A stretch of 64,000 nt of DNA from CADEEN01 sp963816315 (GTDB lineage: Bacteria; Pseudomonadota; Gammaproteobacteria; Burkholderiales; Burkholderiaceae_C). Positions 29,111 through 37,109 of the stretch are shown here, piece by piece (the stretch's first letter is position 1; every line of letters starts with the position of its first letter). The DNA lies in NCBI GenBank assembly GCA_963816315.1, contig CAWFJZ010000032.1, forward strand, positions 248,001 through 312,000. Reading direction: 5' to 3'. The translations under genes were made by a program, and so were the position numbers. The notes beneath the pieces were generated by a model. The model was not told the DNA's origin. It ran no database searches and saw only the letters and a list, made by a program, of their open reading frames with translations.

Positions 29111-29246
29111 TGAAGCTGAAGGCCGAGCTCTTTATGCGCTGGCGGGGCTGGCCACCCGCCCTCGTCGTTAGTTTTGGGGATGCGCTGGCATCGCCGATAA
29201 AAACACTTCCTACACTTCGTCCATCCCATCTTCGTGCGGAGGTCCA

Positions 29247-30581
29247 GTGGTCAGAAGAGCACTCGCTTTGGCCGGCGGCGGCCCGGTAGCCGGCCTTCAC
29301 ATCGGTGCGCTCAAAGCTTTCGAAGAGGAGGGCATCGAGTTCGACGTGTGGGCCTTGTCCTGCATCGGTGCGTGGGTCGGCATCGTTGACAACACGCGCC
29401 AAGGCAGCAACAAGGCGGCGCAGACCGAGGCGCTGTTCCGCGACCACGTCTTCCGCGACGACAAGACCTACAAGTGGTTCCCGATCAACCGGGCCTTCGC
29501 TCCGAACTTCCGCAGCTTCGCGCAGGCCTGGGCGGATTTTTCGATCAAGGCCTTCGATCCGTCGTTGTACGACGGGCAAGCCATGTATGAGGCCTGGGAA
29601 AGCACGTGCCGTCGCTGGCGCGAGGGGCGCATGTTCGGAGAAGGCGCACTCCACCAGTGGTGGCTGAACGACGTGCTGGCGGTGCATCCGGCCAGCCGCT
29701 TTCTCACGTCGCTGATGTTCCGCTCCAACATCAACGGCCTGGCCAACATCTACTACGAGGACAGCCCGCTGCTGAAGGAACTGCACATCGAAAGGCTCGC
29801 GACGTGCAAGAAAAGCATCTACCACAACGCATGGAACCTGGACCGCGGCGAGCTGCAGATCTTCCACAATGACCCCGGGGTTCACAACAAACACAAACAC
29901 AGGGACAAACACGGCAAGGAAAAGCCGCCGTACCGGCCGATCACGGCGCGCAGCCTGTGCGCGTGTTCGGCGCTGCCTTACGTCGAGGAGACGGTGTGGA
30001 TCCCCGACGACGACGGGTCGGGCCAGGGCGCATCCTTTTGCGAAGGGGCGTTGATCGACACGGTCAACTTCGAGGATCTGGTGCACGATTGCATGGACGC
30101 TGACGACCACGAGGGCCTGGACGAGGTCTGGGTCAACCGCATCGTCGATTCCAAGCAGGTGCGCAGGCCAAAGGACCTGCACGACGGGCTGGCCAACCTG
30201 TGCCAGATGTTCGCAGCCGAGGTCGGCTCGAACGACGTCGCGCTGTTCCTGTGGCACCTCGCCGAGCGAGCCGGGAGCAAACTCGACGTGCCCAAGGTGT
30301 ACGAGATCGGGATCGACGCGGTCACGCCACTCACGTTCGACTGGTCCGAGTCGAACCTCGACAAAGGCATCGACGCCGGCTACCGGCAGACCAAGGCAAA
30401 GATCGCCGAGTACCGGCGGCGGCGCCAGGGCTGGTCCGAGTTGCCGACGACGGAGCCGGCCGCAGCCGCGTCGAAGTCGAAGGTGGCCAACGGCGTCAAC
30501 ACCGGCACGCGCGGCCGCCGCACCGAGCGCAGCTCTCCGCCCAAGCTCGTGGCCGTCAACCGCGCGAAAAAGCGCGCCTGA
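29247..30581 (+). CDS. Patatin-like protein with Cys in place of the nucleophile Ser
   Basis: 444 aa from GTG 29247 with GGAGG upstream. The N-terminus RRALALAGGGPVAGLHIGAL (oxyanion-hole glycines at 10-12), followed by KAFEEEGIEFDVWALS, follows the patatin pattern, but where patatins have GxSxG this protein has LSCIG (Cys39), and where they have DG(A/G) it has EGALID (Glu266). Both dyad residues are therefore altered. The middle is rich in Trp and Tyr, a charged loop HNKHKHRDKHGKEK lies near 212-225, and the C-terminus is basic and probably disordered (~400-444). It may be a non-catalytic lipid-binding protein or an unusual cysteine hydrolase. It is convergent with the cyclase gene, 18 bases apart. 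Confidence 0.65.
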   Translation: MVRRALALAGGGPVAGLHIGALKAFEEEGIEFDVWALSCIGAWVGIVDNTRQGSNKAAQTEALFRDHVFRDDKTYKWFPINRAFAPNFRSFAQAWADFSIKAFDPSLYDGQAMYEAWESTCRRWREGRMFGEGALHQWWLNDVLAVHPASRFLTSLMFRSNINGLANIYYEDSPLLKELHIERLATCKKSIYHNAWNLDRGELQIFHNDPGVHNKHKHRDKHGKEKPPYRPITARSLCACSALPYVEETVWIPDDDGSGQGASFCEGALIDTVNFEDLVHDCMDADDHEGLDEVWVNRIVDSKQVRRPKDLHDGLANLCQMFAAEVGSNDVALFLWHLAERAGSKLDVPKVYEIGIDAVTPLTFDWSESNLDKGIDAGYRQTKAKIAEYRRRRQGWSELPTTEPAAAASKSKVANGVNTGTRGRRTERSSPPKLVAVNRAKKRA

Positions 30582-30599
30582 GGTCCGCGCTTCGCGCCG

Positions 30600-33500
30600 T
30601 CAGCGCGCCGCGCGTTGCTTCGCCGCGGCGCGCAACAGCGCGGCAGCGCGCGCGTACTCGTCGCTCGCCCGGCCTTCATGGATGCCGGCGACGATCGGCG
30701 TCAGCAGGCTGACCGCCTTCTCGTTCGCTCCGGCATCGACCAGCTGCCCGGCCAGGTCGATCGCCGCGCGCAGCGCCTGCCAGGCCGAGCCTTGCGCGCG
30801 CGCGACCGCGACCGCACGCTCGTACCAGTGCATCGACTCGGCGCCTTGGCCTGGCCCGCCTTGCCCGGCCATGGCCTGGGCGCGCAGCCGGCACAACTCG
30901 GCCTCGACGAAGCATTCGCTGGTGCGCTGCGCGATGCGCAGGCCCTCGGTCGCGGCGTTCTCTGCGGCGTCGAACCGTTCGGCGCCGAGCAGGGTCTGAC
31001 CCAGCAGGACGTACAACACGGTCACGCCGAGCTGGTAGCCCGATGCACGGTAATCGGCCAGCGCCTGGGCGACGTCGTCCAGGCTTGCCGAGCCGGCCGC
31101 GGCGTCACACAGGCCCGCGACCGCGCGCGACAGGCCGAGCCACTGCCTGAAGCCGTGTTCCTGCGACAGCGCCAGGCAGCGTCGCGCGCAGTCGCCGGCC
31201 AGCAGATGCTCGCCGCGCAGCGCATGCAGGATCGACGCGTAGTAGGCGACGTAGGCATGGGTGTGCGGATGCTGCGCTTCGTCGGCACGCTGCTGCGCCT
31301 GCGCGATGCGCAGCACGGCCGTTTCGACATCGCCGCGCAACCAGCAGATCCACGCCAGCTTCGCCAGCGCCGCGGCGCCGGCGTCCTGTCCCGCGGCTCG
31401 CGTCGCCAGCTTCTGGGCGTCGGTGGCGCGCTCGAAGCGCTCGAGCGACCGCAGCATCTGTTCGTGTGCCTGCGCCACGCGCCCCATGAACATCATGATC
31501 ATTGCGCCGCCGCGGTCGGCGTTGATCAGCGCCGCGACGTCGTCGCGCGCCTGGGCGTCGCGTTGTACCGCCACGGTGCCCTGCAGCGCCGGTTCGAGCT
31601 CGCCGCGGACGACGCTGGCGGTCACGACCCAGAACGTCGCCTGCGGGTACTCGGGGGCGTTGAGTTGCTCGCTCAGCGCCTGCGCGCGCGTGAACACGTC
31701 GAGCGCGTCGGGCGCAGCGGGCCCGCGTGTCGCGATCAGGCAGGGTGCCAGCGCCATCAGGAAGTCGAGCTCGGCACGCTCGGTCCCGGGGGCGCTCGGC
31801 AGCCGGCGCAGCGCGGCGATGCCGCGCTGCAGATGGGCGATCGCCTCGACATTGGCCCAACGCTGCGCCGCGGCGCGTCCGGCCTGCAGGTAATACGGCA
31901 ACGTGCGCTGAGGCTGGCCTGCCTCCCACCAGTGATCGGCCACGCGTTCGGGCTGCAGCGCGACGAGGTCCGGAAACAGGCGTTCGAGGGCAGCGGCCAT
32001 CGCGGCGTGCAGCTCGGCCAGCCTTGTCTTCAGCAGCGTGGCGATGGCAGCGTCGCGTACCAGCACATGCCTGAAGGCGAAGACGGCGGACGGCACCTCG
32101 CCGCGCTGCTGCACCAGCTCCGACTGCACCAGCTGCTCGAGCGCGGCGGTCAATCGATCGGCGGGCCAGCCGCTGACGGCCCGGACCAGCTCGTACGCGA
32201 AATCGCGCCCCGCCACCGCACCGACCTGCGCGATCTCCTTGGCCGAACCCAGACGGTCCAACCGGGCGGCGAGCGAGGCGCGCAGCGTGGTGGGTATTTC
32301 GCGCGCCGGCAGGTGGCCGACGAAACGGTCGCTCAGCTCCTCCAGCCCGCCGGCCTCGAGCACCGCCTTGGTCAGCTCCTCGACGAACAGCGGCACGCCG
32401 TTGGTGCGTGACAGGATGTCGTCCATCACACCGTCGGGCAAGGTCTTGCCTGCGGCGACGTGGCGCACGAGTTGCGCGCCGTCGCGCCGGTGCAGCCGGC
32501 CGATCGACAGCGTCGTCACATGGGCGTGCGACGCCCACGGCGCGGCGAACTCGCGGCGCGCGGTAACCAAGACGAACACGCGGTGGCGCTCGGCGCGCTC
32601 GACGAGCTCGGTGAGGAACTCGAGGGTGGTCGGGTCGATCCAGTGGACGTCCTCGAACAGCACGAGCGAAGGGCGGCGCACGGCCAGCGTGTCGATGTGC
32701 CCGTGTAGGGCTTCAAAGGTCCGGGACTTCCGCTGTTGCGGCGTGGATTCGGCGCGGTCGCTCTGCTCGCGCGGCAGGCCCAGCAGGTCGGCCAGCAACT
32801 CGATGCGGCGGGGGTCTTCGCCGAACAGCATCTGCAGCTTGCGGCGCTTCGCCGCGGGAGGGTCGCCGCGCCCAAGTCCGGCATCGCGCTCGATGCGGGC
32901 GACCAAGGGAAACAGCGCGCTGTTGCGATGCGACTCGGCGCATTGATAGTGCAGCGAGTGCATCGACGCTGCATCCAGGGTCTGCTCGAACGCCAGCGCG
33001 AGGTGAGACTTGCCGATGCCCGGCTCGCCCGTCAGCAGCACAACCCGCCCCTCGCCCGCGGCCGTCTGGCGCCAGCGCCGCGTCAGCACGTCGAGTTCTT
33101 CTTCGCGGCCCAGCAGCGGCGCCAGCATTGCCTCGTGGCGCGCGGCAAAGGGGCTGGGCACGTCGCCGCGCGAGCGCACGACCCGCCAGCTTCGCAGCGG
33201 CTGCTCGTAGCCCTTCAACACGCGGCTGCCGAGGTCGAGATACTCGAAGTGCCCCATCGCGAGTTCACGGCTGCGCCCGCAGGCGACGACACAGCCCGGC
33301 TCGGCCAGCGTCTGCAAGCGTGCCGCGAGGTTCGGTGTCTCGCCGACCACCGGTGCACTGCCGGGCTGTCCGACGACGACGACCCCGGTGGCGACGCCGA
33401 CGCGGGCCTGCAGCGGCGGCGTCGTGCCCACCTGAAGCTGCGCCACGGCGTCCACCAGCGCCAGCGCGGCGAGCGTGGCCTGCACCGGGTCGTCTTCGTG

Positions 33501-33911
33501 CGCGGTGGGATAGCCGAAGCAGGCCAGCGCGCTGTCGCCCCGACGCTCGACGACCGCGCCGCCGAACCTGCCGATCGTGTTAACGACGCAGCGGTCGTAC
33601 GCCGACATCACCGAGTGCAGGTCTTCGGGGTCGAGTCGCGCCGACAGCCCCGTCGAGTCAACGAGGTCGCACATCGCGATCGTCACCTGCCGGCGCTCAC
33701 CACTGGGCGGCGCAGGCGCCGGCTCGCGCACGGAACCGAGCGCCTCGATCGCAGCCAGCAAGCGGTGGCGGTGGCCCACCAGCACGCCGAGGCGATCGAA
33801 ATCGCCCTCGGACAAGCGGCCGAGCAGCGATAGATCGTCGATGGCCTGCTCGGCGAACCGCTCGCGGTATTGCCCCAGGCCGATCGATTCCAGCCAATCG
33901 CCGAGTTGCAT
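30600..33911 (-). CDS. SAM domain / class III nucleotide cyclase / AAA ATPase / TPR regulator
   Basis: 1103 aa from ATG 33911, chosen because AGGAG lies 6 bases upstream. Residues ~1-60 form a SAM domain (LGDWLESIGLGQYRERFAEQ). A class III cyclase domain follows (~75-245): CDLVDSTGLSARLDPED with metal-binding aspartates, GDSALACFGYP and GETPNLAARLQTLA. Then comes an AAA/STAND-type ATPase with Walker A TGEPGIGKS and Walker B LVLFEDVHW, and a long helical-repeat C-terminus (~600-1100, TPR-like). Proteins of this layout are signalling switches; the nucleotide product is unknown. No membrane segment is visible. Confidence 0.87.
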   Translation of the reverse strand: MQLGDWLESIGLGQYRERFAEQAIDDLSLLGRLSEGDFDRLGVLVGHRHRLLAAIEALGSVREPAPAPPSGERRQVTIAMCDLVDSTGLSARLDPEDLHSVMSAYDRCVVNTIGRFGGAVVERRGDSALACFGYPTAHEDDPVQATLAALALVDAVAQLQVGTTPPLQARVGVATGVVVVGQPGSAPVVGETPNLAARLQTLAEPGCVVACGRSRELAMGHFEYLDLGSRVLKGYEQPLRSWRVVRSRGDVPSPFAARHEAMLAPLLGREEELDVLTRRWRQTAAGEGRVVLLTGEPGIGKSHLALAFEQTLDAASMHSLHYQCAESHRNSALFPLVARIERDAGLGRGDPPAAKRRKLQMLFGEDPRRIELLADLLGLPREQSDRAESTPQQRKSRTFEALHGHIDTLAVRRPSLVLFEDVHWIDPTTLEFLTELVERAERHRVFVLVTARREFAAPWASHAHVTTLSIGRLHRRDGAQLVRHVAAGKTLPDGVMDDILSRTNGVPLFVEELTKAVLEAGGLEELSDRFVGHLPAREIPTTLRASLAARLDRLGSAKEIAQVGAVAGRDFAYELVRAVSGWPADRLTAALEQLVQSELVQQRGEVPSAVFAFRHVLVRDAAIATLLKTRLAELHAAMAAALERLFPDLVALQPERVADHWWEAGQPQRTLPYYLQAGRAAAQRWANVEAIAHLQRGIAALRRLPSAPGTERAELDFLMALAPCLIATRGPAAPDALDVFTRAQALSEQLNAPEYPQATFWVVTASVVRGELEPALQGTVAVQRDAQARDDVAALINADRGGAMIMMFMGRVAQAHEQMLRSLERFERATDAQKLATRAAGQDAGAAALAKLAWICWLRGDVETAVLRIAQAQQRADEAQHPHTHAYVAYYASILHALRGEHLLAGDCARRCLALSQEHGFRQWLGLSRAVAGLCDAAAGSASLDDVAQALADYRASGYQLGVTVLYVLLGQTLLGAERFDAAENAATEGLRIAQRTSECFVEAELCRLRAQAMAGQGGPGQGAESMHWYERAVAVARAQGSAWQALRAAIDLAGQLVDAGANEKAVSLLTPIVAGIHEGRASDEYARAAALLRAAAKQRAAR

Positions 33912-34294
33912 CGGGCTCCTCGCAGTCAATTCGGGTCACTCGGCGAGCGATCGTAACCCTCCGCCAGGCGCTCGCCCGCACGGGCGGTCAACGCCGGCAC
34001 CACAATGCCCGCGCCACCACCGTAACCCTGCTCCGTCCGCCCGCCGCGCGGCCGTTCCGTGCGCGAAGGGTTCGCCGCGGATCTTGGCGCGCGCGCCCAC
34101 GCTGTCGCAGGCCCAGACGTTGAGAAAGCGCGGCTGCTCGCCGTCGAGCGCGGTGAACACGCCCACGCGCGCGCTCATCCCAAGCCTGAGCGGCGTTCGG
34201 CGGGCAAGGCTTTGCACTCAAGGAAACGCCGTGCCGCTCCCAAGTTTCCTTGACCACCTCGGGGGCCTGACGCGAAGCGGCAGGTCTGGGGGGC
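33912..34294. other. Gap without recognisable gene
   Basis: About 380 bases between the cyclase and BON genes. A minus-strand open frame (33936-34217) has no recognisable similarity and no ribosome site that I can see. The right part holds one copy of the two-hairpin repeat element described separately. Confidence 0.5.
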
Positions 34295-34297
34295 TCA
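34214..34297. repeat. Two-hairpin intergenic repeat (copy at BON gene end)
   Basis: Hairpin arms TCAAGGAAAC (34218-34227) and GTTTCCTTGA (34244-34253) enclose GCCGTGCCGCTCCCAA; CCTCGGGGG and a weaker second stem follow, then GGGGGGCTCA. The same layout occurs at 54981-55066 with compensated arms, and a partial copy lies at 14222-14293. It sits at the 3' end of the BON gene and may act as a terminator. Confidence 0.7.
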
Positions 34298-34645
34298 ATA
34301 GTCGTACATCCGAGTCGACCACAACCTGACGCCGTCGTTGTGCACCTGCTTGACGCCATCGAGCTGGCGGGCCACGTGCATCGCCGTGCTGACGTCGGCG
34401 CCGGTGCGCGCCCATCCGCTGAGGGAAATGACACCGTCGCGGTTGACGACCATGATGTCGGGGGACTTCCGGCCCACCGCGTTGAAGATTGCGCTCTTCA
34501 CGTTGTTTGTGAGCGCGTCGGTGGTGATGTTCACCTCCGGCAGGGCGGTTGCCGTGGACTGGGCAGTGGCCGCGACGGCCACGCCGCCCGCCAGAAGGCT
34601 CAAGGACAAGAGAGCAGCGCGGATCGAAATGCTTACCGTGTTCAT
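34295..34645 (-). CDS. Periplasmic BON-domain protein
   Basis: 116 aa from ATG 34645 (AAGGAA upstream). The signal peptide SIRAALLSLSLLAGGVAVAA is followed by one BON domain: LTNNVKSAIFNAVGRKSPDI, the turn GVISLSGWARTGADVSTAMH, and VARQLDGVKQVHND. OsmY-like BON proteins bind phospholipid or stabilise the envelope under stress. It stands alone in the accessory segment. Confidence 0.82.
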   Translation of the reverse strand: MNTVSISIRAALLSLSLLAGGVAVAATAQSTATALPEVNITTDALTNNVKSAIFNAVGRKSPDIMVVNRDGVISLSGWARTGADVSTAMHVARQLDGVKQVHNDGVRLWSTRMYDY

Positions 34646-34683
34646 GGAGATTCCTTCGTAAGGCAAAAAGGTTGTTGAGATTG

Positions 34684-34716
34684 AACTGCACTGAGCGAAG
34701 AAGGCCTTGTGCAGTT
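34684..34716. promoter_or_regulatory. Inverted repeat upstream of BON gene
   Basis: AACTGCAC and GTGCAGTT, 17 bases apart, about 40 bases upstream of the BON start. It could be an operator or a leader hairpin. Nothing further identifies the regulator. Confidence 0.35.
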
Positions 34717-34793
34717 GACCATTCGTCGCGCAGCAACCTCAGCTATTACAAACAAGAGGATCGAGATCCGGGCATGGGCCCCGTAAGCACCGG

Positions 34794-34830
34794 AGCGCGG
34801 TGGCGACGAGCTCGCGGGACTTCATTGAGC
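34794..34830 (+). repeat. Repeat of the dnaE2 3' end (right copy)
   Basis: GCGGTGGCGACGAGCTCGCG followed by GGACTTCATTGAGCG matches the end of dnaE2 at 27170-27206 with about three differences, including one missing T that shifts the frame. It is followed after 15 bases by the start of the next gene. Confidence 0.7.
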
Positions 34831-34845
34831 GACAATTGAGCCGTC

Positions 34846-35037
34846 ATGAAACCTGTTGTGCGCATCACGCGTTTGAAAGACCAAGCCAGCGACGACCTGC
34901 GGTACTGGCTTTCGCGCAGCGTTGCCGATCGCATTGCCGCAGTCGAACAACTGCGCCGCGACCACGAAGGTGTCACCGCCGATGCTGAACCGCGACTTCA
35001 AAGAGTTTGTCGCCTCGTTCAACGCGCACGCGGTTGA
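34846..35037 (+). CDS. Small partner protein of a nucleotidyltransferase pair
   Basis: 63 aa: a charged protein beginning MKPVVRITRLKDQASDDLRY with ADRIAAVEQLRRDHEGV and PRLQRVCRLVQRARG. I know this protein as a frequent upstream companion of small nucleotidyltransferase genes, and the layout suggests a toxin-antitoxin-type pair, but its role is not established. Its 3' end overlaps the next gene by 56 bases, so expression is coupled. Confidence 0.6.
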   Translation: MKPVVRITRLKDQASDDLRYWLSRSVADRIAAVEQLRRDHEGVTADAEPRLQRVCRLVQRARG

Positions 35038-35431
35038 ATACCTGGTGGTGGGCGGCTATGCGCTGGCCGCGCATGGCCGGCCGCGATACACCGGCGACAT
35101 CGACCTCTGGATTCGGGCAACGAAAGACAATGCGGCGCGCGTTCTCGCGGCGCTGGGCGACTTCGGCTTCACCGGCCTGAACATCACGGCTGAAGACCTG
35201 ATTCGCCCCGACAACGTCATCCAGCTCGGCTACCCGCCGCGCCGCATCGACCTGCTGACATCCATCGACGGCGTTGGCTTCGAGGCGTGTTATGCGCACC
35301 GCCAGAGCTTTGCGATCGATGGCGTGGACTTGCCCATCATCAGCTTGGCCGACTTCAAAACCAACAAGCGCGCGAGTGGCCGCAAGCAGGACTTGGCTGA
35401 TCTGGAAGCGCTCGGGGACTCTGACGCGTGA
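34982..35431 (+). CDS. MNT/AbiEii-type nucleotidyltransferase
   Basis: 149 aa from ATG 34982. The fold is shown by EYLVVGGYALAAHGRPRYTG (the glycine-rich G(G/S) motif) followed by GDIDLWI with the metal-binding DxD, then RIDLLTSIDG with the third acidic residue, and PIISLADFKTNKRASGRKQD. This is the group of minimal nucleotidyltransferases that act as antitoxins or AMP-transferases on a partner. It overlaps the small upstream gene, and its stop overlaps the GTG of the radical SAM gene (GTGA). Confidence 0.75.
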   Translation: MLNRDFKEFVASFNAHAVEYLVVGGYALAAHGRPRYTGDIDLWIRATKDNAARVLAALGDFGFTGLNITAEDLIRPDNVIQLGYPPRRIDLLTSIDGVGFEACYAHRQSFAIDGVDLPIISLADFKTNKRASGRKQDLADLEALGDSDA

Positions 35432-36468
35432 GCGCCCACGGCCGCCACGCCCTGACGCGCCTCGACGACCTCCGCCACCGCCTGCGCGTGCTCGGCGCCA
35501 ACCCGGCGCACGAGCGCCATGTGCTGCGGCGTTGGGCGCAAACCAAACCGCAGGACAGCGGCCGGCGGCGCATCGAGAACTACTTGCCGCAGGCTTTGCG
35601 CGAGGCGCTGCCGGCGCTGGCCGACGAACTCGCGGGTCTCACACGATTGCACTCGGAGCATCCGGCTGCTGATGGCTCGGCGCGCCTGTTGATCGCACTG
35701 CACGACGGGCAGACCGTCGAAGCGGTACGGCTGCCGCGCAGCGAAGGCCTGTGCATCTCGTCGCAAGTCGGCTGCGCGGTCGGCTGCACGTTCTGCATGA
35801 CCGGCACGATGGGCCTCGTGCGCCAGCTCGGCAGCGCCGAGATCGTGGCGCAAGTCGCGCTGGCGCGGCAGCAGCGCGCGGTGCACAAGGTCGTCTTCAT
35901 GGGCATGGGCGAGCCGGCGCACAACCTCGACAACGTGATGGAGGCGATCGAGCTGCTCGGCCAGGAGGGCGGCATCGGACACAAGAATCTCGTGTTCTCG
36001 ACCGTCGGCGATGCGCGCGTGTTCGAGCGCTTGCCTCAAGGCACGGTCAAGCCCGCGCTCGCGCTGTCGCTGCACACGACGAACGATGCGCGCCGTGCGC
36101 AACTGCTGCCACGTGCGCCGCGTATCACGGTCGCTGAATTGATCGAGAGTGGCGAGCAGTACGCGCGCGCTACCGGCTACCCGATCCAGTATCAGTGGAC
36201 GCTGCTCGCGGGCATCAACGACGGTGACGACGAGATCGACGGCATCGTGTCGCTGCTCAAAGGCAAGTACGCGATCCTGAACATGATTCCGTACAACCGC
36301 GTCGAAGGCTTCGATCTCGAACGCCCGAGCGCAGAGCGCTGCACGGACATCTTCCGCAGGCTCAACCAGCGCGGTGTGCTGACGCGGCTGCGTCAATCGG
36401 CCGGGCAGGATGTGAACGCCGGCTGCGGGCAGTTGCGCTCGCGCGTGATTGCGTTGCGCGCCGCCTAG
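35428..36468 (+). CDS. RlmN/Cfr-family radical SAM RNA methyltransferase
   Basis: 346 aa from GTG 35428. The radical SAM cluster motif CxxxCxxC is CAVGCTFC, flanked by CISSQVG and MTGTMGL as in RlmN/Cfr enzymes. GMGEPAHNLDNV is the SAM-binding block, and the C-terminal NAGCGQLR holds the methyl-transfer cysteine. The enzymes methylate adenosine 2503 of 23S rRNA (RlmN at C2, Cfr at C8). It is shorter than standard RlmN and follows a toxin-antitoxin-like pair, so it may be a paralogue rather than the housekeeping RlmN. Confidence 0.82.
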   Translation: MSAHGRHALTRLDDLRHRLRVLGANPAHERHVLRRWAQTKPQDSGRRRIENYLPQALREALPALADELAGLTRLHSEHPAADGSARLLIALHDGQTVEAVRLPRSEGLCISSQVGCAVGCTFCMTGTMGLVRQLGSAEIVAQVALARQQRAVHKVVFMGMGEPAHNLDNVMEAIELLGQEGGIGHKNLVFSTVGDARVFERLPQGTVKPALALSLHTTNDARRAQLLPRAPRITVAELIESGEQYARATGYPIQYQWTLLAGINDGDDEIDGIVSLLKGKYAILNMIPYNRVEGFDLERPSAERCTDIFRRLNQRGVLTRLRQSAGQDVNAGCGQLRSRVIALRAA

Positions 36469-37109
36469 CGCTGCTGCTGAACCAGTGCGATGCGCCGCTG
36501 CAGGCGCTGCGTCTCGGCCGCATCGCCCGCCTTCTCGGCGCGCATCGCCTGTACCTTCAACCACGCCAGCAGCGGCCGGCGCCAGCCTTGTGATGACGCG
36601 GTCTCGGTGGCGATGTCGATCATCGGCGGGCTCGCCTTGCCGGCTTGAAACAGCACCGCCACGGCGATCAAACGCGCTTGTGGGTCTTCGATCGACTGCA
36701 CGCTGGCCAGCGACGCTTCGCCGCCGGCCGCCGCTTGCTGGGCGGCCGGCAGGCGGGCGATGTCGTCGCGCGCGAGCGGACGTGCGGCCAGGTGGTCGGC
36801 GTACGCGCGCTCGGCCGCCGGCGCATCGGCACGCAGCGCTTCGAAGCGCTCGCATGGCTCGAACACGAGGCTGGCGATGCGCGCGGCGCAGCGCATCAGC
36901 TCGGCGCGCGCCAGTAAATCGACGCGGCCGGTGCTGGTGAGCGTGCGGCGAGCGCGCTCCATCTCGGCGTCGCTGGCTTTGGTTTCCCCCGCGAGGTACG
37001 CGCTCGTCGAACGATCGAGCGCGCCCTTCGCGTCGGCCTGCCATGCCGGCGGCGTGGGGCCGCTCGCACAAGCGGTGAGCAGCGATGCGAGCAAGAGTGC
37101 GAATCTCAT
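36465..37109 (-). CDS. Predicted lipoprotein downstream of the MCE gene
   Basis: 214 aa. A signal peptide with lipobox (LLASLLTAC) is followed by an entirely helical protein: LDRSTSAYLAGETKASDAEM and RAERAYADHL-like helices with many Ala, Glu and Arg. No family recognised. It overlaps the MCE gene by ATGA, so it probably works with the lipid-transport proteins as an outer-membrane-attached accessory. Its 3' end meets the radical SAM gene convergently with a 4-base overlap. Confidence 0.6.
   Translation of the reverse strand: MRFALLLASLLTACASGPTPPAWQADAKGALDRSTSAYLAGETKASDAEMERARRTLTSTGRVDLLARAELMRCAARIASLVFEPCERFEALRADAPAAERAYADHLAARPLARDDIARLPAAQQAAAGGEASLASVQSIEDPQARLIAVAVLFQAGKASPPMIDIATETASSQGWRRPLLAWLKVQAMRAEKAGDAAETQRLQRRIALVQQQR

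Noticed and set aside
29247..33911. Calling the patatin and cyclase genes a CBASS or Pycsar operon
   Set aside because: The genes are convergent, the cyclase protein has the layout of large stand-alone regulators, and the patatin lacks the Ser-Asp dyad. Kept only as a hypothesis in the findings.
33936..34217. Minus-strand gene of 93 codons between cyclase and BON genes
   Set aside because: No recognisable similarity or ribosome site, and it begins within the hairpin repeat element.
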